DNA from: Dipteris shenzhenensis
Lineage: Eukaryota; Polypodiophyta; Polypodiopsida; Gleicheniales
Reading direction: 5' to 3' (one strand)
DNA length: 64,000 nt
Assembly (NCBI GenBank): GCA_047967505.1
Contig: CM106540.1
In this document: positions 9,061-20,871 of the stretch, piece by piece
Layout of the letters: each line of letters starts with the position of its first letter
Numbering within the stretch: position 1 is the stretch's first letter
The notes under the pieces: generated by a model
Seen by the model: the letters and a program-made list of their open reading frames with translations, nothing else
What the model was told of the DNA's origin: nothing
The model's database searches: none
Program-made: the position numbers and the translations under genes

Positions 9061-10400
9061 ATCAAAACTATAATTGAAATAAAGGTACGATAGCTTTTCT
9101 TTCTCTGCTCAATAACCCATTTGTTGGTAAATATTTGATAAGTTGATAAGCTTTTTTTTGGGGGGGGGGGTTTCTTCTTCACGTATGTTCGATGTAGTGT
9201 CATCTTTTCATATAGTATGTCAATGTCATAACTTTTTATTCTTGATATTACATGACTATTAGATATCGACGTAGTGTCGTATTTAGCCTTCGACATAATA
9301 CGTCGATCATCTGATTTGTAATGTAATATTTGAGTCAATTACTTGGGCCATGCATTTGCATGGTGCTTATCTTTCCGCATTGGATCGTATTACTCGATTA
9401 TATGTGCGGTTAAGTAAGTAAGTCTGCATTTCGACATTTGGTTGTAATATTCAACCTTTGATGTCGTTATAAGGACTCCTTCTCATTGTTTTGAAACTAG
9501 CTCGACACTTGGTCGTATCATTCGACTGTATGTGTCGTTTCTCAACCTTAGAAGAGTAATAGAATTCAACACTTTGTCGTTTATTCGACTTTTGGTGTTG
9601 TTCCTTAGATATATAATTTATAAAATAAGTAGGCTTCGACACTAGGTCGTTCATTCGGCTTTCAGTGTTGTCGTAGCTTATTTCATAAAACAAATGTTTA
9701 AACTTCGACACATGGTCATTTATTTGGCTTTCAGTGTCGTTGTAGGTTATCAGTGTTGTATGATAGATTTGGCTTCAACACTTGGTCGTTTTTTCGACTT
9801 TTGATGTTGTTGTACTTAACATTATTAAATGTAATTGTCCAAGCTTTGACACTTAGTCATTTGATTTGATGTTCGTGTCATTGTAGCTTGCATATGAAAT
9901 GGTTGTTTGTGTTGTTTAGTTTGAAATACTTGTGATCTAGTATAATTAATAGACTAATGGGAAACCCATGCGTTGTTGCAATTGGTAAAATAATAGCTTA
10001 GTTAGACTCCTTCAGCTATCACCGCCTTGGTTATAAGTAGCATTGAGATTCGGATTTGCATGTTGGTATTCTTCTACTAAGTTTCCATCCTCAATAAAGA
10101 CTTGACATTAATTGTGAAGGCCCAAATTGTGAGCAAATTGTAAGGATTCTTATCGCTAGCAAGCAATCATGACTCAAAGGTATACAATTTCTTCCACATG
10201 AAATATTTTGTGTAGAATGTAGGGGACTACACTTCTAGTGTAGAATCTAGTGTCTAACACGCACTTCTCCACACACTCAAATGGTAGGCCCATGTAAGCA
10301 TGATGCAAATTTCATAAGAATGGAGTTCGTTGTGTTCTTTATTGTAATTAACTTTGTGTTCATTGATTACTTAAAATATGAATATATTTTAGATTCTCTC
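9061..10400. other. AT-rich non-coding stretch
   Basis: No gene is supported here. It contains a T8G12 run near 9152-9171, the hairpin repeats described separately, and AT-rich spacer up to the kinase-like gene. Minus-strand open frames at 9048-9338 and 9451-9711 are repeat-derived. Confidence 0.5.
9430..9890 (+). repeat. Seven diverged hairpin repeats of about 64-72 bp
   Basis: Units begin near 9430, 9501, 9565, 9634, 9703, 9773 and 9844. Each opens with a variant of TTCGACACTTGGTCG and closes with a variant of CGACTTTTGGTGTCG, so each can fold: the outer arms CGACAC and GTGTCG pair, and so do the inner GTCG and CGAC. Spacers between hairpins are AT-rich and variable. Related CGAC/GTCG words continue leftward to about 9270. 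There is no coding content. Confidence 0.8.
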
Positions 10401-10422
10401 TCAATACTTGGTTTTTTCATGC

Positions 10423-11956
10423 ATGTTTTGCCAAAAATCCTTTTGTGAAAAGATGCAAGCAGAGCAAAGGAAAAATTGGCTCAAAGTCATTAGGTGGCAT
10501 CTTTGTATAGGGATAAGTAAGATGAGCAAGGAGCAAATAACAGACATAACTAGCAATACAATACGGATAGAGTGTTTCTACAATGAGGTCATAGCCAACA
10601 CAATGGGAGAGACGCTGCCCAAGAGTGAAATGAATGAAGGTGGAGTACGTCACATGATCAATAGCATCATAGGAAATATGAAGAAATGTGCAGAAGACTT
10701 GCGAGATGACTTGCCTCCTAATATTGACATGGAGAAATTAGGTTTTTGGGATTTGAAGTGGAAAGAGGAGAAGGGTAGAAGCAAGAGGGAAAAAGACATA
10801 GATTCACATTTCACTATTTCGAAGAGAGTACGATATGAGCAATTAAAACATTCATGTGATCCATCTTCTGAGGCATGGTTAGCTATTGAGGGTAGTCGCG
10901 GGGATGCTTCTCACAAAGCACATTCATTTAGGAATGGTGATTGTTCAATTGTGTTAGGTATCCCCCATGAGGCTATAGAGGAGGGTGAGAATCTTGGTGC
11001 TGGCTCATTTAGAGTATGCTTTAAAGTCACTTTTAATGGCATCTCTTTCTTTCCTCGAAGTATTACTTATGCAGCGAAGCGCTACAAAGGAAACATATAT
11101 CACACCTTAAAGTCATTTGACAAAGAGTATGGAATGCAAATATTATATCAGATGCATAGGATTTACTAGAAGCTTACCTTGGATCAACATTTTTCCATAC
11201 TTCAATGGAGGGAGTATTGGAGACATGATGATGCAGCTACCCTTTGAGAAAGGGACTTTCAGAAAGTAAGTGTTATGCTTGAAAGGCAATGGAGTCACTA
11301 GGAGAGAACCAGATCCAATACTAAGTGATGTGCAGCTTACGAGATTAAAGGCATTTGTGGAAGCTACCCCAGACATCATACACGCATTGCTTGATGCATT
11401 AGCAGCTGTACACCAAGAAGGCATTATACATTGTGATCTACACCCTTTCAATGTCATGCTAGATTTCACCAAGAATCATAGTCCACGGGTTGGCATCATT
11501 GATTGGGGATTGCTACTTCGATACAATGAATCAAGAGAAGCTGTTAATTTTGTGAAGCGTACTTCAGATATGGATGATGTGACTTATAAGATCAAGAAGA
11601 CTACAGCAATAAGACAAAATCGACTCCGGCCTTGGCAAGCTCCATAAATAATCGACCCTGAGAACACCAATGCTTACAGTAAAGAATCAGATGTGTTTGC
11701 CATGGGATACATGATTAAAGAGGTTATTAATTTTTATAAGGAGTGTAAGGAATACTACTTCAAAGAGGATTACACAAAATAGTCAGCATGGAGTGGCAAG
11801 TTGCGGCAGATTTATTTCAATGCAACTAACTATATGTTTGTGGAAAAACAAAATAGAATGACATTGGCCGAGATGAATAATCGACTAGCAAGATTTAATA
11901 CTCAACCCCATGCCTGTTTGCGGCCTGCAGTTGAGATGATGCCTCAGTTTTATTAA
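10423..11956 (+). pseudogene. Kinase-like gene, broken (unknown family)
   Basis: About 250 codons from ATG 10423 encode a Lys/Glu-rich N-terminal region that I do not recognise, then a kinase glycine loop (LGAGSFRVC, about 10998) and a catalytic-lysine motif (YAAKRYKG, about 11068). After frameshifts near 11168 and 11265 the fold resumes: HQEGIIHCDLHPFNVML (HRD-like, about 11411-11460), IIDWG (DFG-like, about 11497), RPWQAP (APE-like) and SDVFAMGYMIKEV. Stops at 11645-11647 and 11780-11782 interrupt the C-lobe, which ends at about 11956. The HCDLHPxN...IDWG pair resembles aminoglycoside phosphotransferase-type kinases, while the other motifs are of eukaryotic protein kinase type. It lies 0.5 kb upstream of the transposase-like gene on the same strand. 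Earlier exons are possible. A substrate cannot be inferred. Confidence 0.65.
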
Positions 11957-12451
11957 TCCAATTTTATTATAAAGCTACTCTTGGACAATTATGTTTATAA
12001 ACTATGATGTTACTCTTTCAATGCATTTTGAATACTAGTATATGCATCTATACTATTTGAATTTAATAAAGTATTATAAAATATATATTTTTAAAATTCT
12101 CAAATTTTTATCTTCGTGCTGTAACTTCTTGCATTTTGAATACTAGTATATGTGTTTATAGTATTTGAATTTAATAAAGTGTAAGGGGTCTTAGAATGTA
12201 TTTTTATTTTTTTTCAAAATTTTATATTTGTGTATTAGAATTGTGTATTAATTTGGGAAGAGTTTGTGTTTATTATGGTTAAACTCAAACCCATGAGTCA
12301 TGCATACAAATTTTTATTATAATGGTTAAATTTAAACTCACTAGTCATGCACAAATTGGCAATCTAAATTTTGTAGGTCATGCACACACAGGTGGAGGGG
12401 GGGTTATAATTAAGGTTCTCATTTTATTTTGAAGTACATCGGTCTCCTATT
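11957..12451 (+). other. Spacer with imperfect tandem duplication
   Basis: AT-rich. GCATTTTGAATACTAGTATA is present at about 12021 and again at about 12132, each followed by a related TTTGAATTTAATAAAGT stretch (period about 111). AATAAA-like words here may serve as the polyadenylation region of the kinase-like gene. A second small echo (GGTTAAAnTnAAACnCAnnAGTCATGCA) lies at about 12275-12350. Confidence 0.55.
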
Positions 12452-13190
12452 ATGGCATCTTTTTTCAGGATTCAAGTGATTGACTATGATAATAAGGAGG
12501 AATTAGGTGTTGTTAGGGTGACAAGAGACACAGGTCATCCCACATTCTCTCATGTTCGTGAACAAATTGAAGGTGATGAGCTTCTATTGGAACCCTTTGA
12601 GTTTGTTGAGGATGGATATACAATAACCAAACGGCAAGAGGAACGTTGGACAATCAATGATCAACTCTTAGTGCACATCAAGAGAAGTCTATGCCGCATA
12701 GAGGAAACTTCTTATCCATGTAAAAGACATTGCACTCAACTAGCTGATGACATAAATCTTGATGCCCAAGTGCACATGTCTTCAAAGCTTTCTAGTAGAT
12801 TACTAAGCCCAAATATTCTTGAACTTTGGCAACGTGAATGTGATAGAGTTAGATCAAAGCTAAAGGAAATGGTAGTGTCAAGGGATGATAAGTTTGAGTT
12901 GCATTCTGAGGACTTCAATGGGGTGCCCCATGTGCGAATTTGGTGTCATGAGTGTAATGAACTTTATGGTAAAGGATTGATAGAAGGCAAGCATGCAGCA
13001 TACAATTGCTTCTCTAACTTCATGAGATTTCACATATTAGAAAGTAAAAAGCATGAGCTCAAGTATATGGTTGCTCGAGGACTACGAAAAGAAGATATGC
13101 CCAAAGTAGTGCATCAACCGACAAAGGATGATAAAAGACAGATAGAAGATGCGATAGAGAAGATGAAATCTTTTATGTCCACAAATGAAG

Positions 13191-13274
13191 GTATTATTTG
13201 TTCCTTTATTCCTCAATTAGTATTTGCCATCTTCTTACATTAAGTCTCTTACTCATTTCCTATCGTTTCAATAG
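13191..13274 (+). other. Intron 1 of the transposase-like gene
   Basis: GTATTATTTG...TTTCAATAG, 84 bases, phase 1. Splicing joins TNE-G to WDFEVVEA in frame, so the gene was once expressed as spliced mRNA. Confidence 0.65.
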
Positions 13275-14544
13275 GTTGGGATTTTGAGGTTGTTGAAGCT
13301 ACAATACATGATTTTAAGGACAAAAGCTTGGTGAAGGTGCGATGCAAATATGATGATGCATGGTTGCGTTTATGTCCTCCAAGATCATATTTGTACACGG
13401 TTCTCAATGAACACACAAAGTCAAACTCTCATATCAAGTCGCTCATGAGAAAAGATGAAAATCCAAAGGTAGCACTCACTGGCTTGCGAGGGTGTCCTCG
13501 AAAGGATAAGGAGCATGATCCAAAGCAAATATCTCTTAGCAACTTTTTGGTTTCAACAAAAACTAGAAGCCCAAGTACGAGTGCTTTCTCTGTTGATTCA
13601 AGTTTTAATAGAGAAAATGAATCTTCTTTTGTAAATTTTGACTTGCTATGTTGGGGCCTTTGGAGCCATGAGGTCAAAGTAGGTAACAAGTATGTCAAGA
13701 TAAAGCCTTTCTTAGATGATCAATGTGGCGGGAAGTATTGGTTTATAGAGCGTCATGTTAAGGCGACGTTAAATAATGGATGTACGGATATTCATGTGGA
13801 TGGATGCTTTTGTCACATAAGTTGCATACACATTTCACAAGATGGGCAACTATTTAAAGGCTTTACATGCCACCATTGCAAGGGGATAGTTAAACTTGCT
13901 GACTTTAGAATGAGATTGTACAGAGAAGAGAAGGTTGAGAACAAGAGAGGAGATAGGAGTACCGGTTATGGAAGAAGGCTAGATTATCTTACAAAGAGTG
14001 AGCTTAGAAATGCAACTCTTTTTGCTAAAAGTCGAGTAAGAGACCTTTCTAAGCAACTATGGTGGACAAAGTCTCAGGTTGCCATTCTTTCAGTAAGAGT
14101 CCGCACTTTAAGAGAAGCTAGCATAGAGTCTCTCAATCGAAAGGATGTAAAACGATTTTGCAACAATATAATTGAAGCCCATAGATTGGAAAAGTTTGGT
14201 AGTAAAGTTGCCTTATGGGACTTTCTACAAGATGTTGCCACAAACATAATCAAGTCAAGTGCTGGACAAAGATATAGCGAGAACACAAAGGCAATATTTG
14301 AGGTTGCAAGGATGTGGGGAGGTCCAAGGTTACATGACTTCTTGAGTTCCAACCTCAATGGGCCTTCTTTATCAACGACAAAGCGAGGGCAAAGACTTGC
14401 TACTCAGTTTGTACCTGGTATACATGAATATCTTTTTGATGCAATCACTGAAATTTATGAAAAAGAAAAAGAAAAGCATGGAATCATGTCAAGGATTCCC
14501 TTCATCATAGTGGAAGATGAAACTGCAATAAAGAAGCGGATAAG

Positions 14545-14648
14545 GTAACCCCCTTTTTCTCTAAATTATTTTCATAATCTAAATCTTGTTTTTGAATGCA
14601 AGAGGATTGCATATGATCTTACAGACTTGTGCTTATTATTGCTTGTAG
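14545..14648 (+). other. Intron 2 of the transposase-like gene
   Basis: GTAACCCCCT...TTGCTTGTAG, 104 bases, phase 2. Splicing joins AIKKRI-R to WNPKDD in frame, right inside the first candidate catalytic motif. Confidence 0.65.
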
Positions 14649-16750
14649 GTGGAATCCAAAGGATGACATGCTTGTAGGTTTTGATGGATATAAAGTAGAT
14701 GATCATGAGTGCATGACCACATGCATGATCAAAGTGGGAGAAGGACAAAAAGGATATGATCAGATTATTGATGCATTTCAAAATTGTGTCATTGGTGGAC
14801 GTGCAAGAGTTTTTCTTGCCAATCCATTGCATGATGCACTCCCACGCTTGGTTCTTGCACTTCATTGCACTTGCGGCCGATTTGATGCAAGTTTTGTCCA
14901 CACGCAATGGGATGCTATTTTAAACTTATGGAATGAGAAGCTAAAGACCACGGTTGGTCCAATTATTGGACATGCATCTGATGGTGATAGTCGGCGAAGA
15001 ACATTGATGATCTCCGATTATCTAGATAAAAGAGGTAGTAGATTTGGGATAAAATGGGATGGATGGCCTCTCACAGCAAAAGTTTTAGAAAATCAAGTTT
15101 TTGGGCTGCATGATCAAGATTTTGTACATAATGGAAAAAAGTTAGTCAATGTTCTTGACAAGCCTAAGCGTCAATTGGCTATTGGCAATGTTTGGATCAC
15201 CTTAAATCATGTCATTATTGTGTATGATGCTTTTTCTATCGACAAGCATATGCTAAGGGAGGGAGACATTAGGCGAGATGACCGACAAAATTGGGCTGGA
15301 GCTCAAAGAATATGCAGTAGACAAGTGCAATGGTGCTGGAATTGGCAAACAATGGAATTCATAGAAAAGAGAGGAGCATGCTAGAAACACAAGCTTATCT
15401 TGAAATTGCTGGAGACTACATCGACATCTTCTTATCTCCACATTTGAATCTTGTGGATCGAGTCTATCTTGCGGGCAAAGTCTCTTTTTTCTTTCAAATT
15501 TGGAGGTCTTGGATTGTTCATCATGCCAACTATACGTTGGATAGAAACTTCATAACTAAGGAAGCTTTCTTAGATGTGCAACTCTCATGCCATTTTGTGG
15601 TCCTACTGATCAAGTACTTTAGAGAATTTTGTCCAAGCCTAAGGTGTCCTTTACATCTTACAGGTTCAGATGTAGTTGAAATCTTCTTCAGCAAGATTGG
15701 AAGCATGGTGGGACAAGAACGCGCTTATGACTTGATGGATATGCTACATAGTGCAGGTAGTATGAATAGGCTTGCACACTTTGAATGCAAAGAGGATAGT
15801 CCTCTATTTACAAGGGCACATAAGAAGCAAGAACATGTCTGGAGAGAATTGAATCTCAAAGAGAACATGCAAGAAGCGAATCTAGGGGACTATGAGTGTG
15901 TGTCAACTGATGATAAAATCATCGAAGCATTGAAGAAGGGACTAAAAAGTGCTCAAGAAAGGTGTGAAAGTTTGCATATGAAGCCAAAGGGTGAGAATAT
16001 GAAGTGGTGGATGGAACCTTGGTCAAATGGATTTGCAGATGCATATTCACAAGAATCTGATTCTGAAGAAGAAGACCAAAATGTCAAGCAGATCATGTGT
16101 CAGAAATAGATGATAATGACAACGATGCCTCCATAAGTGAAATCAGACATGTGGTGGATTCTCTCCTAGATGAACAAGAAGCAGTGAGCCCAGTTGTTAC
16201 CATTGATGGTAAAACTCTCTTCAAGTCCACATTGGTAAGCCAACTTAATGGAAATCCCACACTCTCTAAAGATAGACTCACAAGGGTTCGCCAAGGAGTA
16301 TACTACTCTAAGGAAGATATACCTCTTGCTACATCAAATGAGAACCTATTTGGAATAGGTTCTGATTGTGCCGTATTCTTTCATGAAGAACACAAAACAA
16401 GGAAAAGCAAAAGGAAATGCAATCCAAGATCTTTGCAAAAAAAGAAAACACAAGCTATATGGTACCTTGGACGAGTTCAAAAAATGAGAAGAAAGGTTGG
16501 TGGGGGGTATGTGGAATATAAAAGAGGGTTCAACCTTTCAGATAGACCTTTTGGAGTAGAAGTCCAGCTTGGGTGGTATCAAAAGGCAAAAGGTTCAAGA
16601 TGCTTCACATATGACCTTACAGACCTTGACATGATAAATATTGAGAGCGTAATTGCATTGGCAAACCTCACCTATGAGGGTAATAGCAATAAGTATACTT
16701 TAGATGAGAATGATTGGAATGTATTCAATGACTTTGTAAAGGGGCATTAA

Positions 16751-18930
16751 ACGCACTTGGTAGGGGCTTCTTTGTAATCTTTCTAATATGATAAAAGCTT
16801 TATTATGATTATTACTATGCACTGAGTTTAGTTTGATTTGTCTTGATGGATTTTTTAAATTATTTTTTTGCAGAATCTTGAATCACAGAAGTGGATGATT
16901 TGCAACCGCCTGGGTACTTTTGTTTATATGAATGCCACTAAGCAAGTTTGAAAATTCTATTTTGGCATCGGCTACAACAAGATGTTGTATGAATGTAGCC
17001 TCTATGGTTTTAATACCATGGTTTGATATGACTTAGTAGATGTTTGTATTTGGCAAGAAATAAATATTATATATCGTCATTGAATGCTTTGTAAAATTGG
17101 CTAATCTATCATCCCTTCTCCTAGCTGAAACACCCATACATATGGTTTTGTAAAAAAAGGAAAGATATAAAGCATTTATAAAAGCTCCCAATCTTTCATG
17201 TAGTATTTTTATAAAGGTTGTTTCTTGAGCTCTTTACGTGTTTCAAGTGACTTTGCACAATTCTTTGCTCTTGGTGTATGGCACACATGATTTGTCTTGT
17301 TTGATATTTGTTCCTCTTAATTTTTGCACAATAGTCTTTATTCTTTGTTTCTCTTGCCTTATGGCATCATCAAGACACAAACCCATCTTAAACTTATGCA
17401 TTGCCCATTATTGCAGTCGGTACCTCAATTTTTTGTGTGTAGATTCAAATAATGCAGGTGATGTAGAGATCTTGCATTCTAAATATCTCATCCTACCTAA
17501 AGGGACTCCAAAAGTAGTAGTGTATGACTAACATAAGGACTTTTAAAATTCCTCTAGGAAAATAAATATACTTACAGAAGGGGATTTATAAAATTTTCCA
17601 AAATTTACAGAGGGGATACTAGGAAATACTACAAATAGGTTACATAGGGATTTAGAAAAGAACCCTTGAACACACGTGATATAGACATATTACACTAAGT
17701 GACCCCCCCGAGAAATAGGCAGACAGAGAAACACACTTACAAAAACAGATAGACAAATAGATTGTGTTACACACTTATAGAAACAGACAGATAGAAACAC
17801 TTACAAAAACAAATAGACAAAAACACACTTAACCAAAATAGACAAACAAAGAGACATTTCTTACAAATATAAATATATTAAAAAAATACTTTGACATGAG
17901 GTTCAAGCAGAGGACTATCAATACTATAGTTCAGCATTGTATACTAGGATTTGTTAGTGCAGCTCGCTGGGATTTCTATACAATTCTCTTGATTCATAGA
18001 GTAAGTTAAGAAATAGTAAAGCTAATTTGTTACTGCATGACATTCGACAAGCCAACAGCTATGCTAAAGAGGATTCAAAAATGCAAGACACAGAAGCTTC
18101 ATCACCAACCAAGCTCTTCTATGAAGTCTTTATCTAATAGCGTCCTATCTTTGTAGCTCATTTTCATGCATGCACAAGCTGAACATGCATTTGTATTGAT
18201 GGATTCTCTTCCTCTCATCATTATAGAGGACCTCACCATTAGTTTCACAATGGAGGGCTTCGAGCTCCTTTAAAAGAAACAACAGTCCTACATTTCAAAG
18301 CTTCACAATGGATGCTACAAACAAGTAAGGAGCTCATTTTTATAGAAAGAACAGTCCTACGTTTGGAAGCTTCACAATTGATGGCTACTTCCGGACAAGC
18401 AAGGAGCTTGTTTCAAAAGAAGATCAATCCTGGAGCTATGTCATCTCACCTAGTCCACCTGCTCTTGTAAGAAGGATGTCACTAGGTTTCGTTTGCAGCT
18501 TGCTCTAGCTCACGATCAGTAATACAAGAAGTAGACTTCAGCAAAAGGAAGAAGAAGACCAAGAAGGAAACTTTGCATGTGCTGCACAGGGCTTGGTTCA
18601 TGTAGAACTTTAGTTTGGTCTATGGGTGTATGTGAGGGAGGGAATCTATAGTCAGTGTAGTACCCGTCACCAAAATCATAACAATTCGTTACATTGAGTT
18701 AGTTGTAAAGGCTTTCACTCATCCATGATTTAGGTACACGCTTTTTTTTTAAATTGTTCATCCCTCTACTTGTTGCTAAAATATTACTATTGGTGCACCA
18801 CTATTTAGCACATGCAAGTGTACCACCTTGCCATGCACCCACCCTCATTCTAGTGAGAGATATTTATACATGTTGGTCTCTACACAATCCGTAGGTACCT
18901 CCATGGTGGGACCTCTTTTGTAGGAGACCT
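16751..18930. other. Non-coding stretch after the transposase-like gene
   Basis: No gene is supported. 17400-17530 has a 30-codon open tail (GDVEILHSKYLILPKGTPK) after a good acceptor (AATGCAG at about 17457), possibly an exon scrap. 17700-17870 is a simple ACAGATAGACAAA/ACACACTTA-rich stretch. 18267-18407 holds two tandem units of about 70 bases (ACAGTCCTAC...AGCTTCACAAT...GCAAGGAG), followed by a partial third. Confidence 0.5.
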
Positions 18931-18957
18931 TTTGGACACGAGTCCCTCCACTTTTGG

Positions 18958-19052
18958 GGGGGACCTTTTGGGTCTCTACACAAAGTGGGGGGACCTTTTG
19001 GGTCCTTACACAAAGTGGGAGGACCTTTTGAGTCTCTACACAAAGTGGGGGG
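18958..19052 (+). repeat. Three tandem copies of a 31-bp repeat
   Basis: The unit GGACCTTTTGGGTCTCTACA + CAAAGTGGGG occurs three times with few changes, and partial copies precede it (GGAGACCTTTTGGACACG near 18922). The open frame across it (repeated LLGLYTKWGD) is a by-product. Confidence 0.85.
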
Positions 19053-19112
19053 ACCTCAAAAAGTGTAGGCTTTTAGTCTTTCTCTCTCTAGATCTCGATT
19101 TTGCAAGTATGA

Positions 19113-20097
19113 TTGGATCTTTCTAGAGAGTATTTTGGCTATCCTCATCCTTTAAGATTCATCATACGATATTCAAGATCAGGATATTACAAGCGGAGAT
19201 TTGTCGCTACTCTTCACACACAATGTTGTCATAGTTGTTGTCCTAGTTTGCACTTCTGGCCCTTTTGCCACAGGGTTAACAAAAGACATCGAAAAGCACA
19301 CTTAGAATACTGCAGATCTTGGAGGAATGCAAAAACAAGGGAGGGGGCAATAGAAAAATCATGCATTGTGAGATCATAGTGGAGAAACAACCATGCCCAA
19401 TCAAGTGACATTCCATTCTTGGACCAATGGATGTCTTGGTGGGAGGACATGACTACTCATTGGGGTAACTTCATGGTTCAGGCAAGTAACATATATTTGG
19501 GTATGATCTTTGTCTTCTTTTGGTTTTCAATTCATTTGACATTGGCTTCTTTGTAGGTGATAAACTCCTAGGCCTTCCCAACACTCCAAAGACAAGCTTT
19601 TCGGAATGTAAACATGGAAGTTGGTTGGCATCAGAGGGTTACATAAGACAAATATCATTGTACGATGCTTGTTTTGGGAACTTGACTACAACATTATTGC
19701 AAAATGCATGGTGTGAGCAACATGAAAAAGGAATTCATGTTCGATCAGGTCCCTCTTTGGAAAATCTTTTGCATCGAATTGGTCAGACTAGGTTAAGTTA
19801 TGTTAGCCCATGCCAAATAGTCAAATTTGCAAACTCTACAATTGGTGATGTAGGTGTTACCAAGGACCCTACACATCTCCCTGGAGACCTTGAACGTGTA
19901 AGAAAGAAAAAAGGAGTGGGTGAAGTATCGAGGATTGATGATAGCCATCGTCATGACTATGAGTATGTGGTGCATCCTAGAAAAGAACTTGTAGCATCTT
20001 CTATCAGAGTAGAATCCTCTGACAATTGAGAGAGGCCTCCACCTCCCTCTAGCATTTCAGGTGAGCAAAATGCAACTCCTATAGACAATGTGATACA
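19113..20097 (+). pseudogene. Unrecognised broken gene, 5' part
   Basis: A first exon ends near 19478 (WMSWWEDMTTHWGNFMVQ) with an in-frame TAG about 30 codons before that. An acceptor TTCTTTGTAG at 19555 opens a second exon: GDKLLGLPNTPKTSF...GSWLASEGYIRQISLYDACFG...VRSGPSLENLLHRIGQTRL. A TGA at about 20028 is followed by more open frame (ISGEQNATPIDNVIH) up to the Copia D insertion. The upstream donor would be GC-type (CAG|GCAAGT). I recognise no family. It lies on the same strand as the kinase-like and transposase-like genes, and could belong to them or be a separate decayed gene. Confidence 0.45.
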
Positions 20098-20102
20098 TTA
20101 AC

Positions 20103-20801
20103 TATTAGATATCAATGCTCCACTCTCATGTAACTACTCGGGAATCAGCTAACTCTACTTGTAAGCCCCCCATATGAGGAGAAGGCATTTAAGTAGCTCG
20201 GTTATCCGGTACGTCCTGGTTTGGACACCAGATGGGGACCATGTGTGGCCTGATGGCTGGACGGAGTTGGCACACTGCCAACTAGGCTACATGCAAGTGC
20301 AGGAAGGCATCCCATGACTGACCGCATTAGAAGGAGCATTTCTCGAGGCAGCCCACTCTCGAGTTGCGAGGCTTGTTTGGAATCCCAAATGATCCCGGAT
20401 GGTGGCTGTGGGCCGAACGTGGACCGTAGGTTAGTTGCTCTATTTTGTGGTCGGTGGCCTATTTCGAGACCGACCCCCAGTCAATCGTTTTGGGCAGACT
20501 GGGTCGGTCAGCTAATTGAGCCCAACTGACTATGACTGGTGGCTATATAAGAGCAAGCTTATGAGGCCCATTTCATCATTGGCTACAACAACCCTGATTC
20601 CTTAGCATCCAGCCTTCGTCCTCTATTGTTTCTAGGTCACATCGAAGCTTCTTTCATAGGAGCGCACGGCTGGGAGGCAGTGTCATCTATTGTATCAGCT
20701 CTATAGTAATCAAATTTTTTGATTCTCCATACTATCTATTTTCTCTCTTGCATAGAGATCCTGTTATCTATTGAGCACAAATGTTGTATTATTTTCTTAC
20801 A
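20103..20801 (+). repeat. 5' LTR of Copia D
   Basis: It has a TATATAAG box at 20544-20551, preceded by GGTCGGTGG, GACCGACCC and GGGTCGGTC motifs (about 20449-20511). It ends TTTTCTTACA at the PBS. Confidence 0.9.
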
Positions 20802-20813
20802 TGGTATCAGAGC
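20802..20813 (+). promoter_or_regulatory. Primer-binding site of Copia D
   Basis: TGGTATCAGAGC directly after the 5' LTR. Confidence 0.88.
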
Positions 20814-20871
20814 CTGGACTCTAGCAAGAAGATTTGGTAGTGTGTTTCTATTTGCAAGCAGATTATGAGAG

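Larger units (their letters stand above)
12452..16750 (+). pseudogene. Large DDE (P-element/THAP9-like) transposase-like gene with BED-like fingers
   Basis: Three exons are readable: 12452-13190, 13275-14544 and 14649-16750. Both introns have GT...AG ends and keep frame, giving about 1370 codons. Order: an N-terminal beta-grasp-like 75 residues; a CX2C...HX6H finger (CHEC...HILESKKH, about 12946-13060); a second C...C...HX5H finger (13340-13440); a Cys/His cluster near 13790-13890; then a candidate RNase H-fold core. The core shows VEDETAIKKRI...WNPKDDMLVGF (14512-14680), SDGDSRRR (14977-15000), HNGKKL (15127-15146), DRQNWAGAQR (about 15280-15309) and LTGSDVVEIFFSKIGSM (15657-15707; Glu codon 15678-15680). 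This order matches the D...SDG...E layout of P/THAP9-type transposases. One-base frameshifts near 15330 and 16085 break it. The last 215 codons are Lys-rich and unassigned. Assignment is by motif order only. Confidence 0.55.

Noticed and set aside
9430-9890. CRISPR-like array
   Set aside because: Regular palindromic units, but the repeats are diverged, the spacers AT-rich and the context plant nuclear DNA.
13328-14548. Separate gene starting at 13328
   Set aside because: The frame opens with TTG and continues exon 1 across a clean intron; it is exon 2 of the transposase-like gene.
10231-17700. Terminal inverted repeats of the kinase/transposase block: weak match between TAGTGTCTAACACGCACTTC (about 10248) and the complement of GAACACACGTGATATAGACA (about 17668)
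   Set aside because: Only about 14 of 20 positions match and no target duplication was found; not enough to call ends.
18932-19126. Peptide with repeated LLGLYTKWGD
   Set aside because: Translation of the 31-bp tandem repeat; no independent support.
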